This document shows positions 9,553 through 18,296 of a stretch of DNA of 64,000 nucleotides, piece by piece (position 1 is the first letter of the stretch; each line of letters starts with the position of its first letter). Origin of the DNA: Leisingera aquaemixtae (GTDB taxonomy: Bacteria > Pseudomonadota > Alphaproteobacteria > Rhodobacterales > Rhodobacteraceae); assembly GCF_019801145.1 (NCBI RefSeq), contig NZ_JAHVJQ010000014.1, positions 1 through 64,000 on the forward strand, written 5' to 3'. Under the pieces are notes generated by a model. That model saw only the letters and a program-made list of their open reading frames with translations, was not told the DNA's origin and ran no database searches. Both the position numbers and the translations under genes were made by a program.

Positions 9553-9700
9553 TTCCGATCGAAACCAATTGCCATCGGCAATCCGGGCAGCACCCGCCGC
9601 GTGCGGATTGCGCTGGCCCGGCGCATGAAGGGTCGCTCCATTTGCAGGAGCCCCCAATCCGATACCTGCCGCACAGAGCCTCGTACGGGTGCATGACTAC

Positions 9701-9718
9701 TGAACCTGGTCTGGTTCA
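9701..9718. repeat. 18-bp inverted repeat, operator- or terminator-like
   Basis: TGAACC, six spacer bases, GGTTCA: a perfect 6-bp inverted repeat at 9701-9706 and 9713-9718. It lies 44 bases downstream of the GcvT-type gene on the minus strand, surrounded by AT-rich sequence. It could bind a dimeric regulator or form a short RNA hairpin. No gene starts close enough to decide. Confidence 0.35.
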
Positions 9719-9761
9719 ATTACTGAATAATTATTTCCCCTGATGATGGTGGAGCGCCTTT

Positions 9762-12209
9762 TCAGGCCTTCACCCGGCTCATCGAAGGATCATAAAGAGG
9801 GCTGAGCTGCACCTTGCAGGGGACCCGCTTGGTGGCGACTTCCAGTTCGTAATCCCCGCTCAGCACGTAATCGGCATCGACGCCATCGGGATTGCGGATG
9901 TAGCCGTATCCGATGGACTGCCCGACAGTGTAGCCGTAGCCGCCGGAAGTCAGCCAGCCGGCGCGCTCGCCGTTGCGGTAGATGGTTTCCCGGCCCAGGA
10001 GCACCACGCCGGGATCGGTGGTGAAACAGGCGAGAATTTTCCTGACGCCTTGCGCCTTCTGTTCTTCGGCGGCGGCGCGGCCCTTGAAGGGCATATCCTT
10101 CCTGAGCTTGACCGCCCAGCCGAGCCCGGCCTCGAACGGGGTGTGGTCGGGGCCGATGTCCGAGCCCCAGGCGCGGAAGCCTTTTTCCAGACGCAGGGTT
10201 TCAATCGCGCGATAGCCCGCGTTGACCAGACCGTGCGGCTGCCCCGCGCCCATCAGCGCGGCATAGACTGTCTGGGCGTACTCCACCGGCAAGTGGAGCT
10301 CCCAGCCCAGTTCGCCCACGTAAGTGACGCGCAGCGCCTGCACCGGGCAGCCGGCGATGCCAATGGTGCGGATGGTGCCGAACTTGAAACCCTCGTTGGA
10401 GACATCGTCACGGGTGACAGCGGAGAGGATGTCGCGCGCCTTCGGCCCCATCAGCGACAGCACCGCGTTGGAGGAGGTGATGTCGAACAGCTGGCAGTTC
10501 ATGCCGTCGGGAATGTTGCGGCGGATCCAGTCGAAGTCATGGGTGGCGTAGCCGGTGCCGGTGACGATGTAGAACTCGTCATGCGCCACGCGGCCTACGG
10601 TCAGGTCGCACTCAATGCCGCCCTTATCGTTCAGCATCTGGGTATAGACCAGCGAGCCGACTGGCTTGTTCACGTCATTTGCGCAGAGCCAGTTCATCGC
10701 GGCCAGCGCATCCGGGCCCTTCAGCGCGAACTTGGCGAATGAGGTCTGATCGAACAGCACCGCCGCCCCGCGCGCGGCCTTGTGCTCGCGCCCCACTGCC
10801 TCGAACCAGTTCTGGCGGCCGAAGCTGTAGATGTCCTTGGGCGTCTCCCCCCTGGCCGCATCGGCAAACCAGTTCGGGCGCTCCCAGCCGAGTTTCTCGC
10901 CAAAGCACGCACCCTGGCTTTTCAGCGTGTCATAGAGCGGCGACTTGCGGCAGGGGCGGCCGCTGTCGTGCTCCTCATGCGGCCAGGCCATCGTGTAATG
11001 CTTGCCGTAAGCCTCTACCGTGCGAGTGCGGACCCAGTCGGTGTCGAAATGCGGCCGGCCGAAACGGCGGATGTCAGCAGACCAGAGATCAAAAGGCGGC
11101 TCGCCGTTCTTCACCCATTCCGCCAGCGCCATGCCGGCGCCACCGCCTGCGGCAATGCCGAAGGCGTTGAAGCCCGCGCCGACGTAAAAGTTCCGCAGTT
11201 CCGGCGCCTCGCCGATGATGAAGTTGCCATCGGGCGTGAAACTCTCCGGCCCGTTGGTCAGGGTCTTGATGCCGGCATGCTCCAAGGCGGGCACACGGCC
11301 AAGCGCCAGCTCCATCAGCTGCTCGAAATGGTCGAAATTGCTGTCGAGCAGGGTGTAGTGGAAACCCTGCGGGATGCCGCCCTTGGCCCAGGGGATCGGG
11401 TTCGGCTCATAGCCGCCCATCACCAGCCCGCCGACCTCTTCCTTGTAGTAGGTCAGCCGGTCCGGGTCGCGCAGGGTCGGCAGGTTCGAGGGGACGCCCT
11501 CAAACGGTTCCGTCACCATATACTGGTGCTCCATCGGCACCAGCGGCACATTGACCCCGAACCGCTTGGCAAAGGTGCGGGTCCACTGGCCGGCGCAGCA
11601 GATCACCTTCTCGCATTCGATGCGGCCATGTTCGGTGATCACGGCGCGGATCTTGCCGTTCTCGATCTCGATATCGGTGACCTTTGTGTCCTCAAAGATC
11701 CTGGCTCCGGCCATCCGCGCGCCCTTGGCCAGCGCCTGGGTGATGTCGGAGGGGTTGGCCTGGCCGTCGGTCGGCATGAAGGCAGCTCCGATGACGTCGG
11801 AGATATCCATCAGCGGCCACAGCTCCTGCGCCTCTTTCGGGGTCAGCAGCTCCATCTCCAGACCAAAGGAATGCGCGGTGGTGGCCTGGCGCTTGACTTC
11901 GGTCCAGCGTTCCTCGTTGCAGGCCAGCCGCAGGCCGCCGTTCATCTTCCAGCCGGTGCCAAGGCCGGTTTCCGCCTCGATCTTGTTATAAAGATCGACC
12001 GAATAGCCCAGCAGCTGGGTGATATTGGCGTTCGACCGCAGCTGCCCGACCAGCCCGGCAGCGTGGAAGGTAGTGCCTGAGGTCAGCTTCTTCCGCTCCA
12101 GCAGAACGGTATCGGTCCAGCCCAGCTTGGCCAGGTGGTAAGCGGCTGAGCAGCCGATGATGCCGCCGCCGATGATGACTGCCTTGGCAGTAGAAGGAAG
12201 TTCAGTCAT
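9762..12209 (-). CDS. GcvT-family FAD-dependent demethylating oxidoreductase (dimethylglycine dehydrogenase-like)
   Basis: 815 residues, typical for dimethylglycine/sarcosine dehydrogenase-type proteins. The N-terminal half is a DAO-type FAD domain with the dinucleotide motif VIIGGGIIGCS and the TTFHAAGL segment, whose His matches the covalent flavin site in DMGDH. The C-terminal half is a GcvT-like folate-binding domain ending in a GYGYTVGQSIGYG segment. Such enzymes oxidise an N-methyl group and pass formaldehyde to tetrahydrofolate. It is the last gene of an operon with a betaine-type ABC importer and a choline-kinase-like protein, 8 bases from the kinase. Substrate is inferred only as an imported N-methylated amine. 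Two paralogues lie at 34-39 kb. Confidence 0.88.
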   Translation of the reverse strand: MTELPSTAKAVIIGGGIIGCSAAYHLAKLGWTDTVLLERKKLTSGTTFHAAGLVGQLRSNANITQLLGYSVDLYNKIEAETGLGTGWKMNGGLRLACNEERWTEVKRQATTAHSFGLEMELLTPKEAQELWPLMDISDVIGAAFMPTDGQANPSDITQALAKGARMAGARIFEDTKVTDIEIENGKIRAVITEHGRIECEKVICCAGQWTRTFAKRFGVNVPLVPMEHQYMVTEPFEGVPSNLPTLRDPDRLTYYKEEVGGLVMGGYEPNPIPWAKGGIPQGFHYTLLDSNFDHFEQLMELALGRVPALEHAGIKTLTNGPESFTPDGNFIIGEAPELRNFYVGAGFNAFGIAAGGGAGMALAEWVKNGEPPFDLWSADIRRFGRPHFDTDWVRTRTVEAYGKHYTMAWPHEEHDSGRPCRKSPLYDTLKSQGACFGEKLGWERPNWFADAARGETPKDIYSFGRQNWFEAVGREHKAARGAAVLFDQTSFAKFALKGPDALAAMNWLCANDVNKPVGSLVYTQMLNDKGGIECDLTVGRVAHDEFYIVTGTGYATHDFDWIRRNIPDGMNCQLFDITSSNAVLSLMGPKARDILSAVTRDDVSNEGFKFGTIRTIGIAGCPVQALRVTYVGELGWELHLPVEYAQTVYAALMGAGQPHGLVNAGYRAIETLRLEKGFRAWGSDIGPDHTPFEAGLGWAVKLRKDMPFKGRAAAEEQKAQGVRKILACFTTDPGVVLLGRETIYRNGERAGWLTSGGYGYTVGQSIGYGYIRNPDGVDADYVLSGDYELEVATKRVPCKVQLSPLYDPSMSRVKA

Positions 12210-12217
12210 GTCAGTCC

Positions 12218-13099
12218 TCAGGTGTTTTGAAAGTCGTCAAGCGCCGCGCGGAAGCGCGCAAGGTTGCCGGCGGTGTAGGCCGCGTAGTCAAAGTCGATTT
12301 CGGAAGTGATCTCGGAGACCATGCTCCACATGGTCTCGCGCAGGAGCGAAGCGCATTTCATGGCGCCGTAGCGGTGCAGCAAGCCATCACTCACCGGTGC
12401 CTCGAAGTAGGTTTCCAGCAGCCAGTGCTCCTGCTGCTGCGACAGTCCGTTGTTGGAGGCGAGCCCGCCGAGGTCGAACAGAGGCGAGTTGAAGCCGGCA
12501 TAGTCGAAGTCGATCAGCCAGAGCCTGTGGCCATCATCCAGGAAATTGCCGCACAAGAGGTCGTTGTGCCCGAAAACGATGTCGAACGGGCCTGCCGCCT
12601 TCTCCAGGCTGTTGCCGATGCCCGCCAGTTCCAAGGCCAGCGCCGCATGCGGGCTGCCCTTGTCCTGCAGGGTGGCGGCATAATCCCGGATCACATGGAA
12701 CACCCAGAACACCAGCGCCGGGCCACGCAGATGCCCGGACACATCGCGGTGGCAGGATTTCACCAACTCCAGCACCCGCGGCAGCATTGCCGGATCACGC
12801 ACGTCCTCTTCGGTCAGGGTACGGCTTTCGATGAACTCCAGCACCGTCAGGCCGCCTTCGGCATGCAGCACCGCAGGCGACAGGCCCGCAGCATGGGCGG
12901 CGCGGCTGGCGGCCAGTTCGTTGAAGCGCAGCACCTGATGCAGCGGGATATCGTCGCCCGCCCGCACCACGTATTTCCCGGCGCTGTCCTCAACCAGGTA
13001 GTTCTCGTTGGTGATGCCGCCTTTCAACGGGTCAACGGTGATATCCCCCTGCCAGATGGGCAGTGCGCGGATTTTGTGAAGCAGGTCGGATTGGCTCAT
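12218..13099 (-). CDS. Choline/ethanolamine kinase-like phosphotransferase
   Basis: 293 residues of the aminoglycoside phosphotransferase/choline kinase fold. The catalytic Brenner motif is clear (FGHNDLLCGNFL), followed by LWLIDFDYAG, which supplies the metal-binding Asp. The N terminus has GGITNENYLV, a glycine-rich nucleotide loop typical of choline kinases. The ATG at 13099 overlaps the permease stop (TCATG junction), so the gene is translationally coupled to the importer. A long open frame continues upstream through the permease gene but is antisense-like noise. A likely job is phosphorylating an imported amino alcohol or quaternary amine. Why a kinase sits between a betaine importer and a demethylating oxidoreductase is unclear. 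Confidence 0.85.
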   Translation of the reverse strand: MSQSDLLHKIRALPIWQGDITVDPLKGGITNENYLVEDSAGKYVVRAGDDIPLHQVLRFNELAASRAAHAAGLSPAVLHAEGGLTVLEFIESRTLTEEDVRDPAMLPRVLELVKSCHRDVSGHLRGPALVFWVFHVIRDYAATLQDKGSPHAALALELAGIGNSLEKAAGPFDIVFGHNDLLCGNFLDDGHRLWLIDFDYAGFNSPLFDLGGLASNNGLSQQQEHWLLETYFEAPVSDGLLHRYGAMKCASLLRETMWSMVSEITSEIDFDYAAYTAGNLARFRAALDDFQNT

Positions 13100-15096
13100 G
13101 CTCTGCTCTCCAGTCCAAAGCGGATGCGGGCACCGCGGGCTCCGGCATTGACCAGCCGGTCGGCGATGATGGCGATAAAGGCGATGGCAAGCCCGGCGAC
13201 CAGGCCGCGCCCGGTGTCGGCCTTGGTCAGGGCAATATAGACCTCCTGGCCCAGGTCGCGGGTGCCGACCAGCGCGGTGATCACCAGCATCGACAGCGCC
13301 AGCATGATGGTCTGGTTGATGCCCAGCAGGATCTCCGGCAGCGCCATCGGCAGCCGCACCAGGCGCAAAAGCTGCCATTTGGTGCAGCCGGACACCAGGC
13401 CGGCCTCGATTAGCTCGCCGCTGACGCTGCGCATCCCGTGCGCCGCATAACGGACGGCCGGCGCCAGCGCATAAAGGACGATGGCGATCATTGCGGTGAA
13501 GTCGCCGACCCGGAACAGCATCACCACCGGGATCAGGTAGACGAAGCTGGGCAGGGTCTGCAGGGTGTCGATCAGCAGGTTGATGGCAATGCCCGCGCGG
13601 CGGTTCAGCGCCGCCAGCACGCCCAGCGGCACCCCGATCAGCGTGGCGAGGATCACCGAAGCGCCGCAGAGATAGACGGTGACCATCGCCTTGGCCCACA
13701 GGCCGCTGACCGCAATCAGGGCAGACATCGCACCGCACATGGCTGCCAGCTTCCAGCCGCCCGCGCGCCAGCCCAGCAGCGTCAGCATGGCAATGGCCCA
13801 GGGCCAGGGAATGCCCAGCAGGGTTTTCTTGATCGGCAGCAGGAACCAGTGGAGGAAGAACACCTTCACCGCCTCGAACGCATCGAAATAGTTCACGTTC
13901 AGGTATTTGACGGTGTCGTTCCAGAACGCGCCGGTGGTGATGGTCTGGCTTTGCGGATAGTCCAGCAGCAAGGGCGAAAAGCGGCCCAGAACCCAGGTCA
14001 CCGCCAGCAGCGAAAGCACCAGAACCGTGCGCTTGTTCCGCGCCGCCCAAGAACCGGGCGCCGTGTGATGAACCTGTCCGATGCGCTCGGCAAAGGCCTG
14101 GCTCAGCCGGTCCACCGCAATGGCCAGCACCACGATGGCGATGCCCGCCTCGAAACCTGCGCCAATATCGAGCCGGCGCAACGCCGCCAGCACGTCGAAT
14201 CCAAGCCCGCCCGCGCCGATCATCGAGGCGATAATCACCATGTTGAGCGTCAGCATGATCACCTGATTGACGCCGACCATCAGGCTTTGGCTGGCTGAGG
14301 GCACCAGCACCCGCCACATCAACTGCCGCTGCGTGGTGCCTGCCATCCGCCCGAAGTCGAGGATTTCCGGGTCCACCGCCTTGAGCGCCAGGATGGTGAT
14401 GCGGATCATCGGCGGGGTGGCATAGATGATGGTGGCAACCAGCGCCGAAACCGGGCCAAAGCCGAACATGAACAGGATCGGCACCAGATAGGCAAAGATC
14501 GGGATCGTCTGCATCAGGTCCAGAACGGGGGAGAGGATGCGCTCGCCCAGCGGGTGGCGGTAGGCCCAGATGCCGGCCAGCAGCCCGCCGCCTGCGCCGA
14601 TCGGCACCGCGATGAGCACCGAGGCCAGCGTGACCATGGCGCTGTCCCATTGGCCGAAAACCGCAAGATAGGCGAAACAGGCGCCGACAAGCGCGGCCAG
14701 CCCCCAACTGCGGCAGTAATGCCCCAGCGCGATCACTGCGGCGGTGACGGCAATCCAGCTGGCGGCAGGCAGCAGAACCTGCGGCTCCGGGCCGGGATCG
14801 AACAGGAAACCACGTGCCAGCAGGTTCAATGCCAATTCATAGGGCTGCTCGATCAGCCAGGCGATGGCGCGGGTGGCATCGGTGAAAGAGACCGGGCCGA
14901 TGGCCGCCTCCTCCACCAGCCAGGTCATGGCAGCAGAGATGTAGGTGTTGAAGGCAAAATCCCAGGAGGACGGAACCTTGACCAGCCAGCGCGCATCCAG
15001 CGCCTTGGCCAGGTCGCGGCCGAACCAGCCCAGCAAGATGGTGGCCAGCACCAGCCCCCAGGCTGCCAGCCCGCTGTTGGTCAGCCGCGGTCTCAT
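13096..15096 (-). CDS. Fused double-permease of a betaine-type ABC importer (ProW-like)
   Basis: 666 residues, about twice the length of ProW. Two complete BPD permease domains are visible in one chain: the first around residues 160-310 with a DLMQTIPIFAYLVP segment and an EILDFGRMAG EAA loop, the second around 470-640 with DTLQTLPSFVYLIP and ELIEAGLVSG. Both segments are typical of proline/glycine betaine permeases. The two halves form the full membrane channel in a single polypeptide. The start is the ATG at 15096, overlapping the ATPase stop; an in-frame ATG at 15177 lies inside the ATPase gene. It partners with the binding protein at 16222 and the ATPase at 15093. Confidence 0.9.
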   Translation of the reverse strand: MRPRLTNSGLAAWGLVLATILLGWFGRDLAKALDARWLVKVPSSWDFAFNTYISAAMTWLVEEAAIGPVSFTDATRAIAWLIEQPYELALNLLARGFLFDPGPEPQVLLPAASWIAVTAAVIALGHYCRSWGLAALVGACFAYLAVFGQWDSAMVTLASVLIAVPIGAGGGLLAGIWAYRHPLGERILSPVLDLMQTIPIFAYLVPILFMFGFGPVSALVATIIYATPPMIRITILALKAVDPEILDFGRMAGTTQRQLMWRVLVPSASQSLMVGVNQVIMLTLNMVIIASMIGAGGLGFDVLAALRRLDIGAGFEAGIAIVVLAIAVDRLSQAFAERIGQVHHTAPGSWAARNKRTVLVLSLLAVTWVLGRFSPLLLDYPQSQTITTGAFWNDTVKYLNVNYFDAFEAVKVFFLHWFLLPIKKTLLGIPWPWAIAMLTLLGWRAGGWKLAAMCGAMSALIAVSGLWAKAMVTVYLCGASVILATLIGVPLGVLAALNRRAGIAINLLIDTLQTLPSFVYLIPVVMLFRVGDFTAMIAIVLYALAPAVRYAAHGMRSVSGELIEAGLVSGCTKWQLLRLVRLPMALPEILLGINQTIMLALSMLVITALVGTRDLGQEVYIALTKADTGRGLVAGLAIAFIAIIADRLVNAGARGARIRFGLESRA

Positions 15097-16115
15097 GCCG
15101 CCGTCTCCTTGCCGAACAGCACCCGGGCAACCGCCATACGGCCAATGCTGCCGACGATCCGGCCGGCCGCGTCGCACACCGGACGCGGTGCATCCGCGGC
15201 GATGATCTGCTCCGCGACCTCCGACACGCGGGCTGCCGCGGGAACCGGCTCCCCCTCGCCGCCGCTGCCGGCGGTCATGATGCCGCCAACAGTCAGCACC
15301 TTGGACCGCGGGATGTGGCGGGTGAACTCGGCGACATAGCCGGTGGCCGGGTTCAGCACCAGCTCCTCCGGCGTGGCGACCTGAATGATTTCGCCGTCCT
15401 TCATGATGGCGATGCGGTCGGCCAGGCGCACGGACTCCTCGAAGTCATGGGTGATGAAGACGATGGTTTTGTGCAACCGCGCCTGCAGGCGCAGGAATTC
15501 GTCCTGCATCTCGCGGCGGATCAGCGGATCAAGTGCCGAGAAGGGTTCGTCCAGGAACCACAGGTCGGGTTCCGTCACCAGCGACCGGGCGATACCGACG
15601 CGCTGCTGCTGGCCGCCCGACAGCTCGCGCGGGTAATAATCCTCGCGGCCTTTCAGCCCCACCAGTTCCACGACTTCCCGGGCCTTGGCTTCGGCTTCGG
15701 CCCTGGGGGCGGCCTGAACGGTCAGCGGGAACATCACGTTCTGCAGAACGGTCAGATGCGGCAGCAGGGCAAAATGCTGGAACACCATGCCCATCTTGTG
15801 GCGGCGGATCTCGATCAGCTCCTGCTCGCTGGCTGTCAGCAGATCAACACCGTCGAACAGAACCTGGCCGCCGGTCGGCTCGATCAGCCGCGACAGGCAG
15901 CGCACCAGGGTGGACTTGCCGGAGCCGGACAGCCCCATGATGATGAAAATCTCGCCTTCGGCAATGTCGATGCGGGCATTGCGCACCGCTCCGATAATGC
16001 CTGCCCGGCGGATGTCCTCTCCGCTTGGCGACGGGTTGCGGCTCAGGAACCCTTCCGCGTTGGCGCCGTAAAGCTTCCAGACATTGCGGCAGGAAAGTTT
16101 GGTGTTGAGTGTCAT
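15093..16115 (-). CDS. ABC importer ATPase, ProV-like (quaternary amine uptake)
   Basis: 340 residues. Walker A GLSGSGKST, signature LSGGQQQRVGIARSL, Walker B WFLDEPFSAL and switch His in FITHDFEE are all present. The long N-terminal region before Walker A, with a KLYGANAEGFL segment, is typical of the ProV/OpuAA branch. The C terminus after residue 270 is a shortened CBS-like tail (VCDAAGRIVGSIGRM), so osmotic regulation through a full CBS pair seems reduced. It energises the fused permease downstream and is separated from the binding-protein gene by an intercistronic hairpin. Substrate is inferred as glycine betaine, choline or a relative. Confidence 0.9.
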   Translation of the reverse strand: MTLNTKLSCRNVWKLYGANAEGFLSRNPSPSGEDIRRAGIIGAVRNARIDIAEGEIFIIMGLSGSGKSTLVRCLSRLIEPTGGQVLFDGVDLLTASEQELIEIRRHKMGMVFQHFALLPHLTVLQNVMFPLTVQAAPRAEAEAKAREVVELVGLKGREDYYPRELSGGQQQRVGIARSLVTEPDLWFLDEPFSALDPLIRREMQDEFLRLQARLHKTIVFITHDFEESVRLADRIAIMKDGEIIQVATPEELVLNPATGYVAEFTRHIPRSKVLTVGGIMTAGSGGEGEPVPAAARVSEVAEQIIAADAPRPVCDAAGRIVGSIGRMAVARVLFGKETAA

Positions 16116-16178
16116 GAAATTCGGCTCCGGCGGCGGTCCGCACAGGGCGGCCGGGCATGGTGGCAGGGCAGAAATGCT

Positions 16179-16212
16179 GCCAGGGCGGGTGAGAGCGGAA
16201 CGCCGCCCTGGC
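16179..16212. promoter_or_regulatory. Intercistronic hairpin after the binding-protein gene
   Basis: A perfect 10-bp stem, GCCAGGGCGG at 16179-16188 and CCGCCCTGGC at 16203-16212, with a 14-base loop. On the minus strand it begins 10 bases after the binding-protein stop and ahead of the ATPase gene. Hairpins in this position often stabilise the upstream message or partly stop transcription, so that more binding protein than channel is made. There is no U-tract. Confidence 0.55.
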
Positions 16213-16221
16213 GGTCCTGGA

Positions 16222-17169
16222 TCAGTTGCCGATCCAGCCGGACCAGCGGTCCTTGTTTGCGGCCATCCAGTCAGAGACGACGGTGTCGATATCCACGCCT
16301 TCCAGATCCGCCTTGCCGACCATCGCGCTCATTTCCTCGTTGCTGAGGCTGTAGCCCTGGATGATCTCATAGGCACCCGGCCATTTCTCCGGCAGCCCGG
16401 CCCAGGCGGCTTTCCAGATCGGGCCGCGCGGCTTGCCGCAGTCATAGGCCTTGTCCGGGTTCACCCCCACCGACGGATCGGAATAGCATTCCGCCGAATA
16501 GGCCGGGAACTCGACGAACTCGCCGTCGTATTTGGCCGACGCCCAGTGGGGCACATAGACCCACAGCATGATCGGATCCTGCCGCTGGTAGGCCGATTCA
16601 AGCTCGGCAAACAGCGCCGCGTCGGTGCCGGCGTGAACCACTTCAAACTCAAGCTCCAGCGCCTCGACCCGCTCTTCGTCAAAACCGCCCCAGGTCACCG
16701 GACCGCCGACATACCGGCCGTAGGGAGAGGTTTCCGCGGTGGCAAATTCCTCGGCGCAATCCTTCAGGGCCTGCCAGTCGGGCAGACCCGGGCAACGGTC
16801 CTTCATATAGGCCGGGTACCACCATTCCTCGATCGCCATCAGACCGGTCTCGCCTGCATTGATCACCTTGCCGGACGCAGTGGCCTCGTCCAGCGCTTCG
16901 CGGCCTGTTGTCTCCCAGATCTCCATGGCCAGATGCAGGTCGCCGGTCTTCAGCCCGGCAAATTGCGCGATATAATCCGCCTGGACGTATTCGACGTTGT
17001 ATCCGGCCTCCTGCAGGATGCTGCCCATGATCTTGGTGTTGATCAGCTGGCCGGACCAGTCATGCAGCGTCAGTTTGATTGGATCAGCGGAGTCCGCCGA
17101 CCAGGCGGATGATGCGGAAACGGCGGCTGTCAGAGCCGCGGCCCCCAAAACACTGAGGTTCTGTCGCAT
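16222..17169 (-). CDS. Periplasmic binding protein of betaine-type ABC importer (OpuAC/ProX family)
   Basis: 315 residues with a cleavable signal peptide (about residues 1-25, ending ASSAWSA). The mature protein belongs to the OpuAC substrate-binding family: the KLTLHDWSGQL start, EYVQADY, WETTGREAL and MLWVYVPHWA segments contain the tryptophans expected for an aromatic cage around a quaternary ammonium group. Start ATG at 17169; an upstream in-frame ATG at 17274 would remove the signal peptide from the N terminus. It is the first gene of the ABC-kinase-oxidoreductase operon and lies divergent from the DeoR regulator, which probably controls it. The exact ligand cannot be read from the sequence. 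Confidence 0.9.
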   Translation of the reverse strand: MRQNLSVLGAAALTAAVSASSAWSADSADPIKLTLHDWSGQLINTKIMGSILQEAGYNVEYVQADYIAQFAGLKTGDLHLAMEIWETTGREALDEATASGKVINAGETGLMAIEEWWYPAYMKDRCPGLPDWQALKDCAEEFATAETSPYGRYVGGPVTWGGFDEERVEALELEFEVVHAGTDAALFAELESAYQRQDPIMLWVYVPHWASAKYDGEFVEFPAYSAECYSDPSVGVNPDKAYDCGKPRGPIWKAAWAGLPEKWPGAYEIIQGYSLSNEEMSAMVGKADLEGVDIDTVVSDWMAANKDRWSGWIGN

Positions 17170-17220
17170 GTGGATTTCCCTGTTATGTGGCGTTATGTGC
17201 GATTCTTGGCGTCGCGTGGG

Positions 17221-17252
17221 AATATCGTGCAGGCAGCAGGGCCTTTCGTCAA
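17221..17252 (-). promoter_or_regulatory. Weak candidate promoter for the ABC importer operon
   Basis: On the minus strand a TTGACG hexamer (17252-17247) is followed 17 bases later by CACGAT and 20 bases later by GATATT, a poor match to a -10 box. It lies about 55 bases ahead of the binding-protein start in an AT-rich divergent gap. Sequence matching alone supports this weakly. Confidence 0.25.
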
Positions 17253-17378
17253 CAAAAACCACAAAAAGCAACACTAAATATTCAGAATCACCAGTTACGA
17301 CACCAAGATGCGTGGGCTAATGTTGCAATATGTGGCTTTTCTGAATACACCTGTAGTGAAACCCCAACAGCGCCCCGA

Positions 17379-18206
17379 ATGCCCAAGATGAACCAGAAAT
17401 CAACCAATCAGCGTGAAGAAGAGATCCTGCGCGAGCTTCACCGCGCTGGCGGCTCCTGCCGCGTCAGCGTGCTTGCTGAACGGCTGAACGTGTCCAACGA
17501 AACCATCCGGCGCAACGTCAAGACGCTGGAAGAGCGCAATATCGTGCGCAAGGTGCATGGCGGGGTGCATCTGAACGAAGATGTCATCGAACCGCCGTTT
17601 GAGAACCGTCTCGGCGCGCAGGCCGATGTGAAAACTGAATTGGCCCAGGCCGTGGCGCAGACGATCAGCGACGGGGATTCCGTGTTCCTGGATATCGGCT
17701 CGACAACCGCCTATGTCGCGCTGGCGCTCAGAAACCACAGCAACCTGTTTGTCGTCACCAACTCGGTTTTCGTGGCCCAGACGCTGGCCATGCGCAACAA
17801 CAACCGGGTTTTCCTGGCGGGCGGCGAATTGCGCGCCCATGACGGCGGCGCTTTCGGCGCAGAGGCGCTGGACCTGGTGCGGCGCCTCAATGTTCAACTG
17901 GCGGTGTTCTCGGTCGGCGCGGTGAACAGCGAGCTGGGCTTCATGCTGCACGATCTCGAAGAAGCCAATATCGCGCGCATCGCCGCCGAAAACGCGCAGG
18001 TCTGCATCGTCGTGGCGGACAGCGGAAAATTCAACAAACGCGCGCCAGTCTCGCTCGACAAGATGTCCGCGATCGACGTGTTCTTCACCGACAGCCCCCC
18101 GCCGGACGGCATCAGGGCCATGCTGGAGAAGCATGAGATCGAAACCGTGGTCGTCACAGGCGAAGACCGCCTGGCTGGCAAGGCAGAGACGCCGACAAGC
18201 AGCTAA
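17379..18206 (+). CDS. DeoR-family transcriptional regulator
   Basis: 275 residues. An N-terminal DeoR helix-turn-helix (about 10-65; LAERLNVSNETIRRNVKTLE) is followed by the family's sugar-phosphate-isomerase-like sensor domain with the VFLDIGSTT phosphate loop and the AFGAEALDLV segment. It is transcribed away from the importer operon with a 209-base shared gap, so it most likely represses that operon. DeoR proteins usually respond to phosphorylated ligands, which fits the choline-kinase-like gene in the operon: a phosphorylated amine could be the inducer (inference). The start is the ATG at 17379; a second ATG at 17388 is equally possible, and neither has a clear ribosome site. Confidence 0.85.
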   Translation: MPKMNQKSTNQREEEILRELHRAGGSCRVSVLAERLNVSNETIRRNVKTLEERNIVRKVHGGVHLNEDVIEPPFENRLGAQADVKTELAQAVAQTISDGDSVFLDIGSTTAYVALALRNHSNLFVVTNSVFVAQTLAMRNNNRVFLAGGELRAHDGGAFGAEALDLVRRLNVQLAVFSVGAVNSELGFMLHDLEEANIARIAAENAQVCIVVADSGKFNKRAPVSLDKMSAIDVFFTDSPPPDGIRAMLEKHEIETVVVTGEDRLAGKAETPTSS

Positions 18207-18241
18207 CGGCGCCCCCTTCCCGGCGGCAGCAGGGAGTACTT

Positions 18242-18295
18242 CTGGCAGTATGCAGTTGACCAGGTTGAGCGCGCCTCTAGGGCCGCGCAGAGAGG
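18242..18295. repeat. Degenerate repeat shared with 55767-55820
   Basis: A 54-base stretch between a plus-strand gene end and a minus-strand gene end resembles bases 55767-55820. In the first 30 bases 25 are identical, including CTG-CAGTAT and GACCA-GTTGAGCG; the rest is weaker. It may be a remnant of a dispersed intergenic element or of a decayed mobile element. Confidence 0.5.
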
Positions 18296-18296
18296 A

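Larger units (their letters stand above)
9287..9761. other. Intergenic region with two inverted repeats
   Basis: About 475 bases with no convincing gene; the one sizeable open frame on the minus strand has no domain, no ribosome site and an atypical composition. Two inverted repeats, annotated separately, are the only structure I see. The region lies downstream of a minus-strand oxidoreductase operon and upstream of the minus-strand c-di-GMP gene, so it should contain the operon terminator and the c-di-GMP gene promoter. Confidence 0.6.

Noticed and set aside
9338-9694. 118-codon minus-strand frame in the intergenic region
   Set aside because: Cys/Arg-rich, no ribosome site, contains the long inverted repeat; unlikely to be coding.
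12218-14707. 829-codon frame joining the kinase to an upstream extension
   Set aside because: The first 536 codons lie in the wrong frame of the permease gene; the true start is at 13099, which overlaps the permease stop.
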